The notes: generated by a model from the sequence alone, not told the origin. A stretch of DNA of 64,000 bases from an uncultured Lachnospiraceae bacterium (GCA_900316855.1 ONEK01000017.1:1-64000), one strand, 5' to 3'; numbered from the stretch's first letter, positions 1 through 8,841 are shown. Made by a program: numbers and translations.

Positions 1-27
1 CCCGTTCAATGATAGATTTCGCTGAAC

Positions 28-75
28 AAAAAGCCTGCCACGGCTCCCTTTCGGAAGCTGAGACAGGCCGTTTTT
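28..75. terminator. bidirectional intrinsic terminator-like hairpin
   Basis: AAAAAGCCTG at 28-37 pairs with CAGGC and a five-T run at 64-75; an inner stem (GGCTCC with GGAAGC) extends it. A-run on the left and T-run on the right would let it work in both directions. The gene it ends on the left lies outside the window. Confidence 0.6.
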
Positions 76-534
76 GCAAAACTGCCGGGTTCCATTTACT
101 TTAACATGAACTTTACATGATCGCGTGCTGCCTTATGCGGCTCCGGGAGGTGACATCGGGGGATGTTTTCCCGACCGCACCTGTGGTCCCTGTGGTCGGC
201 AGGCGCGCAGCCTTATGGCGTTTCTGCACAATTCACGGGCCCGGATTTGTGGATCATTCCCTCTTGCCTGCCGGCGCTGCTGACTGCTATGCTTTATCCA
301 TATCACATCCGGGCGGAGCGGACATATTCCGTTCCTCATCCGCCCGATCATAGCGTTTCGCTGTTCACTCTGGTTTCGAGTCTGAAATTCTTCCTCTGCG
401 TCGATCACTCAATTTGATGCTGCCTGTCGAATTTCTCCGCACCGGTCGTGCTATACTTTTCTTACAGAATATCCGCCCGGGTCAGGATGGCAGCGGACGC
501 CGTCTTTCAGCCATCTCATTAAGGAGGATATTTC
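76..534. other. stretch with no recognisable gene
   Basis: About 460 bases with only short, mutually overlapping reading frames that resemble no family I know. The one functional signal I see is the promoter-like extended -10 at 450-457 just before the Rpn remnant. Confidence 0.5.
450..457 (+). promoter_or_regulatory. extended -10 promoter upstream of the Rpn remnant
   Basis: TGCTATACT fits an extended -10 (TGn followed by TATACT). No good -35 is visible 17 bases upstream. It lies about 65 bases before the strong ribosome binding site at 521-526. Confidence 0.4.
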
Positions 535-1273
535 ATGAGAAACAGCACAACAAGCTACCATTCACGCAGCAGTTCACACAGAAGCACAGTTCATAAATCC
601 GGCGGCAGAGATGACGACAATACTGTCTGCAAAACCTGCAGCAGAACAGGCGCCGATAACAGCAGTAAAGGAATCATTGAGGCGGGCACTGCTGCGGATG
701 TCGTCATCCCGCAGGGCGGGTCAGGGTTACAACGAGCTCCCCGATCAGTATGTGATCTTCATCTGCCTGAATGACCCCTCCGGGGCAGGCCTTCCGGTCT
801 ACACGATCCGGAATACCTGCCTGGAAGATCAGGCTGTCGAAGTCCGGGATGGCGTCATCAGCATCTTCCTGAACGCAGGGGCTGCCTCCAAGGCAGGGCC
901 GGAGCTCAGGGAGTTCCTCGCCTATGTCGGCGGCCAGGCAGCGGATGCGGATGATTCGGATCTGGTGGCCGCCATACGGACAGCTGTCCGCAATGCAATC
1001 GATGATGACGAAGGGAGGATAACTTATATGACACTCTTAGAGCGCGATCAGGCGAATGTTGAGAAGGGTGTCCGGCAGGGTTTTAAACAGGGCATGCAGC
1101 AAGGTGTCCAGCAGGGTATGCAGCAGGGCATGATGAAATTTGCTTTCACATTAGTCGAGAACGGCAGCATAAGCGCACAAAATGCTGCAAACCAATTGGG
1201 CATCCCTCTCACCGAATTCCTTTCCGGCATGAAAGCTGCCGGCTTCAAGGTGCCTGAAGGCGGGGTGCATTGA
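535..1273 (+). pseudogene. Rpn/PD-(D/E)XK transposase-like nuclease remnant (C-terminal part)
   Basis: The frame open from 611 to 1273 encodes the C-terminal part of the Rpn (recombination-promoting nuclease, PD-(D/E)XK transposase-like) family. It has a stretch like YVIFICLNDPSGAGLPVYT, then RNTCLE, then the MTLLERDQ segment and a Q/G-rich repeat (KQGMQQGVQQGMQQGM) followed by a short helical tail. The N-terminal nuclease domain with its catalytic acidic residues is missing; full members are near 300 residues and only about 200 are recognisable. A very good ribosome binding site (AAGGAGG, 521-527) precedes ATG 535, but that ATG is in a different frame from the Rpn part. Shifting frame right after the start codon joins the two, so a small deletion at the start plus loss of the nuclease domain is likely. 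Identification rests on family memory. Confidence 0.65.
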
Positions 1274-1480
1274 TTGCTGCCTGCAATTACGAAGTCTGAT
1301 CGATGCACGACTTAGTCTATCTGACCGGAGGTACGGCATGAGGAAGCTGCCAATAGGAATTCATTCATTCGCGGATCTGAGGCGGAAGGGTTTTGGGAGA
1401 AAGATATAGCACGGACGGCGAGAGAAAATGGAGATTGCGGAAATCATGTTTGCCGTATCGGTTCGCAAAGTGTAATACAA

Positions 1481-1509
1481 TTGTGATTTCAGCCGACAGA
1501 TACTATACA
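1481..1509 (+). promoter_or_regulatory. sigma-A type promoter for the 63-aa gene
   Basis: TTGTGA (1481-1486), 17 bases, TATACA (1504-1509). Transcription would begin near 1516, inside the left arm of the palindrome at 1514-1553. Confidence 0.5.
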
Positions 1510-1513
1510 GGAA

Positions 1514-1553
1514 CCTGTTTCAGACGTCTGCGGGTGCAGGCACCTGAAACAGG
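1514..1553 (+). promoter_or_regulatory. 40-base palindrome over the predicted transcription start
   Basis: CCTGTTTCAG (1514-1523) is perfectly inverted as CTGAAACAGG (1544-1553), and the interior continues to pair (GTCTGC with GCAGGC). It sits between the promoter and the start of the 63-aa gene. It could be an operator for an autorepressor or a 5' mRNA hairpin; it is too far from any U-run to be a simple terminator. Confidence 0.55.
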
Positions 1554-1569
1554 AATCGAGGGATCGGCT

Positions 1570-1761
1570 ATGACAACAACGATGAAGCACAATGCGAAAC
1601 TGTCGGCGGATGAGAGCGGAATCGAGGAGATGCGCAGATTCTTCTCGCAGAAGAAGAACCGCGGCCGGGTCTGCTTCATGGTGCAGGACGGCGAGCTGAA
1701 GGGAATCTTCTCCTACGAGGATTATCAGAAGCTTATGCGCTGGGAAGCGTACGCGGGCTGA
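1570..1761 (+). CDS. small unknown protein (63 aa), possibly Phd/YefM-like
   Basis: Sixty-three residues starting at ATG 1570, which has GAGGGA at 1558-1563 as a plausible ribosome binding site; the frame is open further upstream but the promoter and palindrome before 1570 favour the short form. The C-terminal half reads RVCFMVQDGELKGIFSYEDY followed by QKL. This is reminiscent of the segment of Phd/YefM antitoxins in which a strand is followed by a (S)YEDYxxL helix, but no toxin gene is next to it and the N-terminus is basic and helical. I do not recognise it with confidence. It stands alone between an Rpn remnant and the convergent prfB. Confidence 0.45.
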   Translation: MTTTMKHNAKLSADESGIEEMRRFFSQKKNRGRVCFMVQDGELKGIFSYEDYQKLMRWEAYAG

Positions 1762-1820
1762 GCCCGGGAAGTCCTTGCGGGAAGAGCTTCAAAAATCCCG
1801 ATGGTAAATGTATAAGTTCT

Positions 1821-1857
1821 CTTATCCGGGAGATGAGTCAGCACAATCCCGGATAAG
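1821..1857. terminator. hairpin between convergent genes
   Basis: CTTATCCGGGA (1821-1831) and TCCCGGATAAG (1847-1857) form an 11-bp perfect stem between the 63-aa gene and the 3' end of prfB. There is no T-run on either side, so its role as a terminator is an inference from position. Confidence 0.45.
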
Positions 1858-1888
1858 AATCACTGTGAACAGGCCTGGCCCGGCGGGA

Positions 1889-3019
1889 TCAGGCCTGTGC
1901 TGCTTCTGTGGCCTTGCTGTTCGCCTGCCACTTGAGGTAGGCGTTGATGAAGCGGTCGATATTGCCGTCGAGGACGCCCTGCGCGTCGGCGGTTTCCTCC
2001 TGGGTGCGGGTGTCCTTCACGAGGGTGTAGGGCTGCAGGACGTACGAGCGGATCTGGGAGCCCCAGGCGATCTCCTTGACGTCTCCGCGGATGCCGTTGA
2101 GCTTCTCCTGCTCCTCCATCTGCTTGCGCATGTAAAGTCTGGCACGCAGAATCTCGAACGCCTTGTCCTTGTTCTGGAACTGGGACCGCTCGTTCTGACA
2201 GGTGACGACGATGCCGGTCGGGAAGTGCGTGATCCGGATAGCCGAGGACGTCTTGTTGATGTGCTGTCCGCCGGCGCCGGAGGAACGATAGGTATCGATG
2301 CGGATATCCTCGGGTTTGATCTCGATGTCAATCGTGGTATCAAGCTCCGGCATTACCTCGCAGGAAACGAAGGACGTCTGGCGCTTTGCCTGCGCGTTGA
2401 ACGGGCTGATCCGGACGAGACGGTGCACGCCGTGCTCGGACCGAAGGAACCCATAGGCGTTTTCCCCGTTGATCTGGAAGTCGACGGACTTGATGCCTGC
2501 CTCATCGCCTGCCACCATATTCATGGTATCGACGGAGAAGCCCTTCTTGTCCGCCCATTTGCAGTACATGCGGTACAGCATGGAGCACCAGTCGCACGAC
2601 TCGGTGCCGCCTGCCCCGGCGTTCAGCGAGATGATCGCGTTGTTGTGATCGTACTCACCGATGAGGAGCGTGGAGAGGCGGATCTCCTCGAGTTTCTCCT
2701 CGAAGTCGTCGAGCTCGCTCCGCACGTCGGGAACAACGGACGGATCATTGTCCTCGTTTCCCATCTCGATGAGGTCCAGGATATCCTGATACTGCTGCGA
2801 CATCGCGTCCGCGTCCGCAACCGTCTTCTGATAGGACTTCAGCTCCTTCATCTTCTCATTCGCGCGGTCGGCGTCATTCCAGAAATCAGGAGCCTCCAGC
2901 TCGCGCGACATCTCTTCGATTCTCTGCTTCTTGAAGGGGAGGTTCAGCGCATCCAGTGCCTCGTGCAGCGAATCCTGCAGGTTCTGCAGTTCTACCTTCA
3001 TTGCGTCTAATTCGACCAT
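1889..3019 (-). CDS. prfB: peptide chain release factor 2
   Basis: 376 residues; class I release factor reading UAA and UGA. The peptidyl-hydrolysis motif is visible as SSGAGGQHINKTSSAIR and the codon-recognition tripeptide as SPF in VRISPFNAQAKRQTSF, which marks RF2 rather than RF1. The start ATG 3019 has GAGGTAAC upstream. The gene reads straight through in one frame: the usual regulatory slip site (CTTTGAC near codon 25) is absent, the region coding DALNLPFKKQR instead. It follows secA by 118 bases, the common Firmicute order. The gap carries only a CCTGCC/GGCAGG hairpin at about 3043-3070. Confidence 0.97.
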   Translation of the reverse strand: MVELDAMKVELQNLQDSLHEALDALNLPFKKQRIEEMSRELEAPDFWNDADRANEKMKELKSYQKTVADADAMSQQYQDILDLIEMGNEDNDPSVVPDVRSELDDFEEKLEEIRLSTLLIGEYDHNNAIISLNAGAGGTESCDWCSMLYRMYCKWADKKGFSVDTMNMVAGDEAGIKSVDFQINGENAYGFLRSEHGVHRLVRISPFNAQAKRQTSFVSCEVMPELDTTIDIEIKPEDIRIDTYRSSGAGGQHINKTSSAIRITHFPTGIVVTCQNERSQFQNKDKAFEILRARLYMRKQMEEQEKLNGIRGDVKEIAWGSQIRSYVLQPYTLVKDTRTQEETADAQGVLDGNIDRFINAYLKWQANSKATEAAQA

Positions 3020-3137
3020 TTGTTACCTCGGATTTTTCGTTATCCTGCCTGTCCCTGCAGGGAAGGCAGGGAATCACATTCATCAGGATGCCCGGCATAA
3101 TATAAAAGCTTCCCGGATTTGATTGCGGGGAAATCCT

Positions 3138-5717
3138 TTACACCAGTCCCCTGCCGTGGCAGTTCTTGTACTTCTTGCCTGAGCCGCAGGGGCAGGGATC
3201 GTTCGGATAGATCTTCTTCTGCATGCGCTTGACGGGATCACGCTTTGCGCTGTCATCGTCCTTGTTCGTGCCGGTCACCTTCGCAACCTGCTCACGCTCC
3301 ACCTTCTGCTCCACACGGACGTGGAACAGGGCGCGGATCGTGTCTTCTACGATGGCCTGGTTCATCTCGTTGAACATGTCATAGCCGGCAATCTTGTATT
3401 CCACGAGGGGATCACGCTGGCCGTAGGCCTGCAGACCTATGGTCTGGCGCAGCTGCTCCATGTCGTCGATGTGGCTCATCCACTTCGTATCGACCATCCG
3501 GAGCAGTACGACACGCTCCACCTCGCGGATGCCCTCGGGATCCGGGAATTCCGCTTCCTTGGCCTCGTAGAGCTTGACCGCCTCTTCCTTCAGCTGCTGC
3601 AGGAGACCGTCCTTCGTCCGGTCCGTAATCCTGCCGCGCGTGATCTTTTCAAGCGGGATAACCGGCAGCAGCAGCTCGTTCAGCTCCGCCAGATCCCAGT
3701 CATCCGAGCCCTGATCGTCACCGATCGCGGTATTGACGCACCGTTCGACGGTGTCGGTGATCATCTTGTAGACGGAATCCCGCATGGATTTGCCGTCAAG
3801 CACCTCGCGGCGCTCCTTGTAGATGATCTCACGCTGCTCGTTCATGACCTCGTCGTAGTCGAGCAGGTTCTTGCGGATGCCGAAGTTGTTGTCCTCGATC
3901 TTCTTCTGCGCAGACTCAATGGCCTTCGTCAGGGCGGAGTGCTGGATCTGCTGGCCCTCCGGAATGCCGAGCGCGTTGAACATGCTGATCATCCGCTCGG
4001 AGCCGAACAGCCGCATCAGGTCATCCTCGAGCGAGATGTAGAACTGGGACTCACCGGGATCGCCCTGACGGCCGGAACGGCCGCGCAGCTGGTTATCGAT
4101 ACGCCTCGATTCGTGGCGCTCCGTGCCGACAACGAGAAGGCCGCCTGCTGCCCTTGCCTCGTCATCCAGCTTGATATCGGTACCACGGCCTGCCATGTTC
4201 GTCGCGATGGTCACGGCGCCGTGCTGGCCCGCCTTCGCGATGATCTGTGCCTCGATCTCGTGGTATTTCGCGTTCAGGACCTCATGCTGGATGCCTTCCT
4301 TCTTCAGCATGCGGGAGAGCATCTCGGACGTCTCGATCGTGATCGTGCCAACGAGGACGGGCTGACCCTTCTCGTGGGCTTCCTTCACGCGCTCCACGAC
4401 CGCGTTGAATTTCTCCTTCTTCGTCTTGTATACGGCATCCTGCATGTCCTTGCGGATGACAGGCCTGTTCGTCGGGATTTCGATGACGTCCATGCCGTAG
4501 ATCTCGCGGAACTCGCGCTCCTCGGTGAGAGCCGTACCGGTCATGCCGCACTTCTTGTCAAACTTGTTGAAGAAGTTCTGGAACGTGATGGTCGCAAGTG
4601 TCTTGGACTCGCGCTTGACCTGCACATGCTCCTTCGCCTCGATCGCCTGGTGCAGGCCGTCGGAATAGCGCCGTCCCGGCATCACGCGGCCCGTGAATTC
4701 ATCGACGATGAGAACCTCATCGTCCTTCACGATGTAATCGTGGTCCTTCGCCATGAGATAGTTGGCGCGCAGGGCCAGGATAATGCAGTGCTGGATCTCC
4801 AGATTCTCGGGGTCCGCGAGATTGTTCAGGTGGAAGAACTTCTCCGTCTTCTCCACGCCCTGTGCGGTGAGGTTGACGAGCTTGTCCTTCTCGTTGACGA
4901 TAAAGTCGCCGTCCTCCTCCTGGATTTCGCCCATGATGTAGTCGATCTTCGACACATCCTGCTCATCCTTGCCGCGGGTCATCTGCTTAGCCAGGATATC
5001 GCAGGCCTCGTAGATCTTCGTCGACTTGTCGCTCTGGCCGGATATGATGAGCGGCGTCCGCGCTTCATCAATGAGGATGGAATCGACCTCATCGATGATG
5101 GCATAGTGCAGACCGCGCAGCACGAGCTGGTTCTTGTAAATCGCCATGTTGTCCCGCAGGTAATCGAAGCCGAGCTCGTTGTTCGTGACATAGGTGATGT
5201 CGCAGTTGTAGGCCTCCTGCCGCTCCTCGGACGTCATCTGATTCAGCACACAGCCGACCGTAAGGCCCATGAAGCGGTAAACCTGACCCATCCACTCCGA
5301 GTCACGCTTTGCAAGGTAATCATTGACCGTGACGACATGCACGCCCTTGCCCTCCAGGGCATTGAGATAGGCGGGAAGCGTGGCAACCAGCGTCTTGCCT
5401 TCACCGGTCTTCATCTCGGAGATACGCCCCTGATGCAGGATAATGCCGCCGATCAGCTGCACCTTAAACGGCTCCATGCCGAGCGCGCGCTTCGCACCTT
5501 CCCTGACGGCCGCAAACGCCTCGGGCAGGATGTCATCGAGCGTCTCGCCGCCCTCCTGTACCCGCTTCTGGAAATCCTTCGTCTTCGCCCTCAGGTCCTC
5601 GTCGGACAGAGCCTGCATTTCGGGCCGCAGCGACTCGATCTTATCCACGAGCGGAGCGATCCGCTTCAGCTCCCGCTGGGAATGTGTGCCGAACAGCTTA
5701 TCAGTAATTTTTGACAT
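3138..5717 (-). CDS. secA: preprotein translocase ATPase SecA
   Basis: About 859 residues. SecA is the motor that pushes preproteins through SecYEG at the membrane. Walker A ([11 protein letters not shown], near residue 105), the [14 protein letters not shown] motif, and the second helicase half ([23 protein letters not shown]) are all present. The C-terminus ends with the zinc-binding SEC-C tail [15 protein letters not shown] chose ATG 5717 ([10 protein letters not shown]) over longer upstream extensions because AGAGGAAA lies just before it and SecA proteins begin this way. It is transcribed towards prfB and has its own leader of about 210 bases. Confidence 0.97.
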   Translation of the reverse strand: MSKITDKLFGTHSQRELKRIAPLVDKIESLRPEMQALSDEDLRAKTKDFQKRVQEGGETLDDILPEAFAAVREGAKRALGMEPFKVQLIGGIILHQGRISEMKTGEGKTLVATLPAYLNALEGKGVHVVTVNDYLAKRDSEWMGQVYRFMGLTVGCVLNQMTSEERQEAYNCDITYVTNNELGFDYLRDNMAIYKNQLVLRGLHYAIIDEVDSILIDEARTPLIISGQSDKSTKIYEACDILAKQMTRGKDEQDVSKIDYIMGEIQEEDGDFIVNEKDKLVNLTAQGVEKTEKFFHLNNLADPENLEIQHCIILALRANYLMAKDHDYIVKDDEVLIVDEFTGRVMPGRRYSDGLHQAIEAKEHVQVKRESKTLATITFQNFFNKFDKKCGMTGTALTEEREFREIYGMDVIEIPTNRPVIRKDMQDAVYKTKKEKFNAVVERVKEAHEKGQPVLVGTITIETSEMLSRMLKKEGIQHEVLNAKYHEIEAQIIAKAGQHGAVTIATNMAGRGTDIKLDDEARAAGGLLVVGTERHESRRIDNQLRGRSGRQGDPGESQFYISLEDDLMRLFGSERMISMFNALGIPEGQQIQHSALTKAIESAQKKIEDNNFGIRKNLLDYDEVMNEQREIIYKERREVLDGKSMRDSVYKMITDTVERCVNTAIGDDQGSDDWDLAELNELLLPVIPLEKITRGRITDRTKDGLLQQLKEEAVKLYEAKEAEFPDPEGIREVERVVLLRMVDTKWMSHIDDMEQLRQTIGLQAYGQRDPLVEYKIAGYDMFNEMNQAIVEDTIRALFHVRVEQKVEREQVAKVTGTNKDDDSAKRDPVKRMQKKIYPNDPCPCGSGKKYKNCHGRGLV

Positions 5718-6285
5718 ACGTTTCGTTTTCCTCTTATAACTCGCCCTGATTCCTGTGTCGGCGGGCATTTCCGAATGCCGGCAACACCTGTCCGGACGGG
5801 ATATCTTCCATACCAGACTGTGATCTGTGATCACGAAGCGCCGTATGAAGGTTATTCGCGCATTCCGGTTCCCCGGGCATATCAAAATCCTGCGCGTGGG
5901 CATAATACGCCCCCGAATGCGCAATCAAATCATTATGATACCATATCCTCCCTGCCCGCACAATTCTCTATGCATACTGCTCCTGGTATTCCACCTTTTG
6001 GAGTGAAAGGCTGTCCCCCGCCGGAGATTCCTGCATGGCGCGCCGCAGGAGCGGGAACCGGCCCCGGACCTCCGCCTTTTGGAGGCGCTTGGGATTACCC
6101 GCCACGCCGGAGCTGCCCGGTCCGAAAAATCCGCCTGTCTGAGCTCACAGCTGTCAGATATCAGGAGGACACCAGGCGAGTTAAGGATTTTGAGGACGTT
6201 CCGGGCAGTGATGGCAAGGCCTGGTAATCCTTTGCGCCGGAATCAGGCGGGGGACGGAGCCGATCCCCGCTCCTGCGGCGCCCGG
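5718..6285 (-). other. secA leader and spacer without recognised gene
   Basis: Between secA and the terminator behind buk. Minus-strand promoter at 5935-5963 and short hairpins in the leader (GGCATT/AATGCC around 5763-5780; GTGATC/GATCAC around 5820). The part from 5964 to 6285 is GC-rich with a few short inverted repeats; I see no known RNA and the reading frames there look non-coding. Confidence 0.45.
5935..5963 (-). promoter_or_regulatory. putative secA promoter
   Basis: On the minus strand TTGTGC (5958-5963), 17 bases, TATCAT (5935-5940). It would give a leader of about 210 bases before secA. Confidence 0.4.
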
Positions 6286-6317
6286 ATCGAGTAGGGGGAT
6301 TTCATCCCCTACTCGAT
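6286..6317 (-). terminator. terminator behind buk
   Basis: ATCGAGTAGGGG (6286-6297) and CCCCTACTCGAT (6306-6317) form a perfect 12-bp stem about 110 bases after the buk stop. On the plus strand a short T-run follows; the minus-strand tail is weaker, but this is the first strong hairpin after buk. Confidence 0.6.
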
Positions 6318-6428
6318 TTTCGCACCTGCGAACAGCTCGAAGCACAGCTTCTCGCTGTTCTTGCGGGCCTCTAATGTCCGCTCGCTCAAAATCAATTCAT
6401 GGTAAAGCCTCAGTCTGTCTTCGCCGGA

Positions 6429-7499
6429 TCAATACTCCTGCGCCTTCTCCTCGCCGAGCTCGACGCGAAGACCGCCCTGGGCGAGGGCAAGGAGCTCCGC
6501 CTCTCCCTTGTAAACCGTGACGGGAGCAAGGAACGAAACCTTCTTCGTGATTTCGGCCGTTACGTAATCGTCATAGGCGATGCCGCCGGTCAGGATGATC
6601 TGGTCCACCTTGCCGGCAAATACAGCCGCGGAAAGGGCGCCGATGTTCTTCACGATCTGGTAGATGAAGGCGTCGCGCACGAGCGCTGCCTTCTCGTTCC
6701 CGTCCTGAACCATCTTCTCGACCTCGCGCATGTCGTTCGTGCCGAGGTACGCGTTGAAGCCGCCGCCGCCGATGATCTTCTTCTTCATCTCGGCCTCGGT
6801 AAACTTACCGGAGAAGCACAGCTTCACGAGACCGAGTGCGGGAACGCCGTTCGCACGCTCCGGGGAGAACGCGCCGTCGCCGTTATAAGCCGCGTAAACA
6901 TCCGCCATCTTACCATGCTTATGCGCGCCGATGGACGTGCCGCCGCCCATGTGAACGACGATGACATCGATGTCCTGATAGGTCTTGCCCACGGTCTTCG
7001 CCCAGCGCCTTGCCATCGCCTTCTGGTTCAGCGGGTGATCGATGGACACACGCTCCACCTCCGGAATGCCGGAAATCCTCGCAACAGGCTCGAGCTCATC
7101 CACAACGACGGGGTCCACGATATAGGCCGGGATACCCAGCGAATCACCAATCTCCCTTGCAAGAATGCCGCCGAGATTCGACGCGTGCTGGCCCTGTACG
7201 CCCTTCTTCAGATCCTCCTCGAGCTTGTCCGTCACGCGGTATGTGCCGCCCGGAATGGGACGCAGCAGGCCGCCGCGTCCTACAATGAAGTTCAGGGACT
7301 TCAGGTCAATGTGCTCCTCCCCGAGCGCGTCGAGGACGAGCTTCTTGCGGAAATCCTTCTGCGCGTAAATGCTGTCGTACTGGTTGATCTCCTCGGTCGA
7401 ATGACGGAGCGTCTTATCCAGGATCTGCTCCTCGTCGTCGAAGACGCCGATTTTGGTCGACGTGGAACCGGGATTGATGATCAGGCTGCGAAGTGCCAT
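6429..7499 (-). CDS. buk: butyrate kinase
   Basis: 356 residues, the usual length for butyrate kinase of the acetate/propionate/butyrate kinase (ASKHA) family. It converts butyryl phosphate and ADP to butyrate and ATP, the last step of one fermentative butyrate route. The N-terminus has the phosphate-binding motif INPGSTSTKIGVFD, followed by GRGGLLRPIPGGTYRV and the late motif ILTGGIAYDD. ATG 7499 is chosen because GGAGGT lies 8 bases upstream; a longer frame exists but has no binding site. It lies downstream of ptb, with 162 bases between, containing a palindromic element and an intrinsic terminator. Isobutyrate or branched-chain kinase activity cannot be excluded. Confidence 0.94.
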   Translation of the reverse strand: MALRSLIINPGSTSTKIGVFDDEEQILDKTLRHSTEEINQYDSIYAQKDFRKKLVLDALGEEHIDLKSLNFIVGRGGLLRPIPGGTYRVTDKLEEDLKKGVQGQHASNLGGILAREIGDSLGIPAYIVDPVVVDELEPVARISGIPEVERVSIDHPLNQKAMARRWAKTVGKTYQDIDVIVVHMGGGTSIGAHKHGKMADVYAAYNGDGAFSPERANGVPALGLVKLCFSGKFTEAEMKKKIIGGGGFNAYLGTNDMREVEKMVQDGNEKAALVRDAFIYQIVKNIGALSAAVFAGKVDQIILTGGIAYDDYVTAEITKKVSFLAPVTVYKGEAELLALAQGGLRVELGEEKAQEY

Positions 7500-7533
7500 A
7501 GTGCTATACCTCCATAGTGTTTTTTCATACAAC

Positions 7534-7588
7534 GCCTGCGCCGGCAGGCATCGGCCCTTACCCCGGAAGCGCCCTGCACCGGGCTTCC
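7534..7588 (-). repeat. two-hairpin intergenic element, copy D (buk leader)
   Basis: GCCTGCGCCGGCAGGC (7534-7549) is a palindrome followed by a second hairpin (GGAAGC and GCCC pairing with GGGC and TTCC, 7565-7588). The first half matches the palindromes at 16291, 17986 and 18431; the second half is more diverged. Confidence 0.55.
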
Positions 7589-7603
7589 TCTCCTGTAAGA
7601 ACC

Positions 7604-7635
7604 TAAAAAGTGGCGCCGCCCGAAGCGGCACCACT
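7604..7635 (-). terminator. intrinsic terminator between ptb and buk
   Basis: AGTGGCGCCGC (7609-7619) pairs with GCGGCACCACT (7625-7635) with one C-A mismatch, and on the minus strand is followed by TTTTTA. It lies inside the ptb-buk spacer, so it could reduce buk transcription relative to ptb. Confidence 0.65.
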
Positions 7636-7661
7636 GCTATTTTAACGTATCCGGCCGCGGA

Positions 7662-8594
7662 TTAGAAGCCGCCGTTTAAGTGATGTGCGACAACCGCCGC
7701 GAGCGCGATGGAGTTGATCTTCGTCTCCTTCGAATCGGAGCGGGACGTCAGGATCGCGGGAGCCTTCGTGCCCATCAGGATGCAGCCGTTCTTGAACTCG
7801 GTCATATGCACGATGGTCTTGTAAACAAGGTTGCCGGCGTGAATATCGGGGAACAGCAGGACATCGGCGTCGCCGACGATCTTGCGGTTCAGGGCACCTG
7901 CCTTGTGCTTCGCAGCCTCGGGCTCGATGGCAAGGTCCATGGACAGCGGTCCGTCGACGATGCAGTTCTTAATGCGGCCCTCATCCTGCCACTTCGAGAG
8001 CTGATCCGCCTCAACGGTGACAGGCATCTTCGGATTGACAACCTCAACTGCAGCAAGCGCCGCAACCTTCGGATTCTCAATGCCGCAGGCATTGCAGACA
8101 CGAACGGTGTAGTTGATGATCTGCTCCTTGTCCTCGAGCGTCGGATAAGGCAGGAAAGCAACATCCGTCAGGAAGAACAGGCGGTTGAAGCCCTTGATCT
8201 GGAATACGCAGACATGGCTCAGCATCTTGCCGGTGCGAAGGCCGACATCCTTGTTGAGCACGGAGCGGAGGAACGTCTTGGAATCGAGCGCGCCCTTCAT
8301 GTACATATCCGCCTCGCCGTCGTGAACGAGCTTCACGGCCTGCAGGGAAGCCTCGGTAATATCAGGAACATTGATGATGCGGATTCCGTCCCTGTCAAGA
8401 TCCCAGTCGAGCTCCTTCGCAATCTCACGGATCTTCGCCTCATCGCCGGTCAGGATCGGGATGGCGATTCTGCGCTCATACGCTTCCTTCACCGCTTCCA
8501 TGACAGGAAGGTCCTGCGCGGCGGCAACGGACAGCTTCTTCGTCGGAATCTCCGAAACCTGTTTCAAAATGTCATCAAATGATGTTGCACTCAT
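7662..8594 (-). CDS. ptb: phosphate butyryltransferase
   Basis: 310 residues, the length of Ptb rather than Pta. It exchanges CoA of butyryl-CoA for phosphate, feeding butyrate kinase. The phosphate acetyl/butyryltransferase fold is visible in segments such as KLSVAAAQDLPVMEAVKEAY, DMYMKGALDSKTFLRSVLNK and the end DVLLFPDIHAGNLVYK, ILMGTKAPAILTSRSD. ATG 8594 is preceded by TTGGAGGTG. A promoter with a palindrome over its -10 lies about 50 bases upstream, so this gene appears to head the ptb-buk transcript. Confidence 0.93.
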   Translation of the reverse strand: MSATSFDDILKQVSEIPTKKLSVAAAQDLPVMEAVKEAYERRIAIPILTGDEAKIREIAKELDWDLDRDGIRIINVPDITEASLQAVKLVHDGEADMYMKGALDSKTFLRSVLNKDVGLRTGKMLSHVCVFQIKGFNRLFFLTDVAFLPYPTLEDKEQIINYTVRVCNACGIENPKVAALAAVEVVNPKMPVTVEADQLSKWQDEGRIKNCIVDGPLSMDLAIEPEAAKHKAGALNRKIVGDADVLLFPDIHAGNLVYKTIVHMTEFKNGCILMGTKAPAILTSRSDSKETKINSIALAAVVAHHLNGGF

Positions 8595-8632
8595 AGCACA
8601 CCTCCAATTTACAGAGTGAATGGTCCCACAAC

Positions 8633-8667
8633 GTTAAAATTTTAACACAGCGCTATTGCGGAATCAA
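8633..8667 (-). promoter_or_regulatory. ptb promoter with Rex-like palindrome over the -10
   Basis: Minus strand: TTGATT (8662-8667), 17 bases, TAAAAT (8639-8644). The -10 lies inside GTTAAAATTTTAAC (8633-8646), a perfect 14-base palindrome. With flanking bases it matches 11 of 14 fixed positions of the clostridial Rex site TTGTTAA-N4-TTAACAA as I remember it. Rex is an NADH-sensing repressor of fermentation genes. Confidence 0.6.
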
Positions 8668-8728
8668 TCACACCTGCCGAAATAATAGCAGCCTCAGGCT
8701 CATGAAATATTCGCGCAGGACTGCGCGG

Positions 8729-8774
8729 AAATGACAGAATCAGCTTCTCCCGTGCTATAATATTTCTGTCATTT
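8729..8774 (+). promoter_or_regulatory. promoter flanked by an 11-bp inverted repeat
   Basis: TATAAT at 8756-8761 (with a poor -35, ATGACA at 8731-8736, 19-base spacing) lies between the perfectly inverted arms AAATGACAGAA (8729-8739) and TTCTGTCATTT (8764-8774). The layout suggests an operator bracketing the promoter of the phosphoribosyltransferase-like gene. Confidence 0.55.
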
Positions 8775-8841
8775 CAATCAGGGCAGCGGCAGCCCGGGGG
8801 CGCTGCGCCGCCTGCATCTTTTGCCAATGGGGGTATGCAGT

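Noticed and set aside
2940..2960. prfB programmed frameshift site
   Set aside because: Codons around residue 25 are ordinary and in frame; no CTTTGAC.
3321..5714. Very long open frame on the plus strand opposite secA
   Set aside because: It is the mirror of secA codon usage (GC-rich third positions); the translated text is Leu/Asp/His-rich and matches no family. The same applies to long plus-strand frames opposite prfB, buk, ptb, rpoC and fusA.
5775..6227. 150-residue open frame upstream of secA
   Set aside because: Pro-rich text without resemblance to known proteins, no ribosome binding site, overlaps the likely secA promoter region on the other strand.
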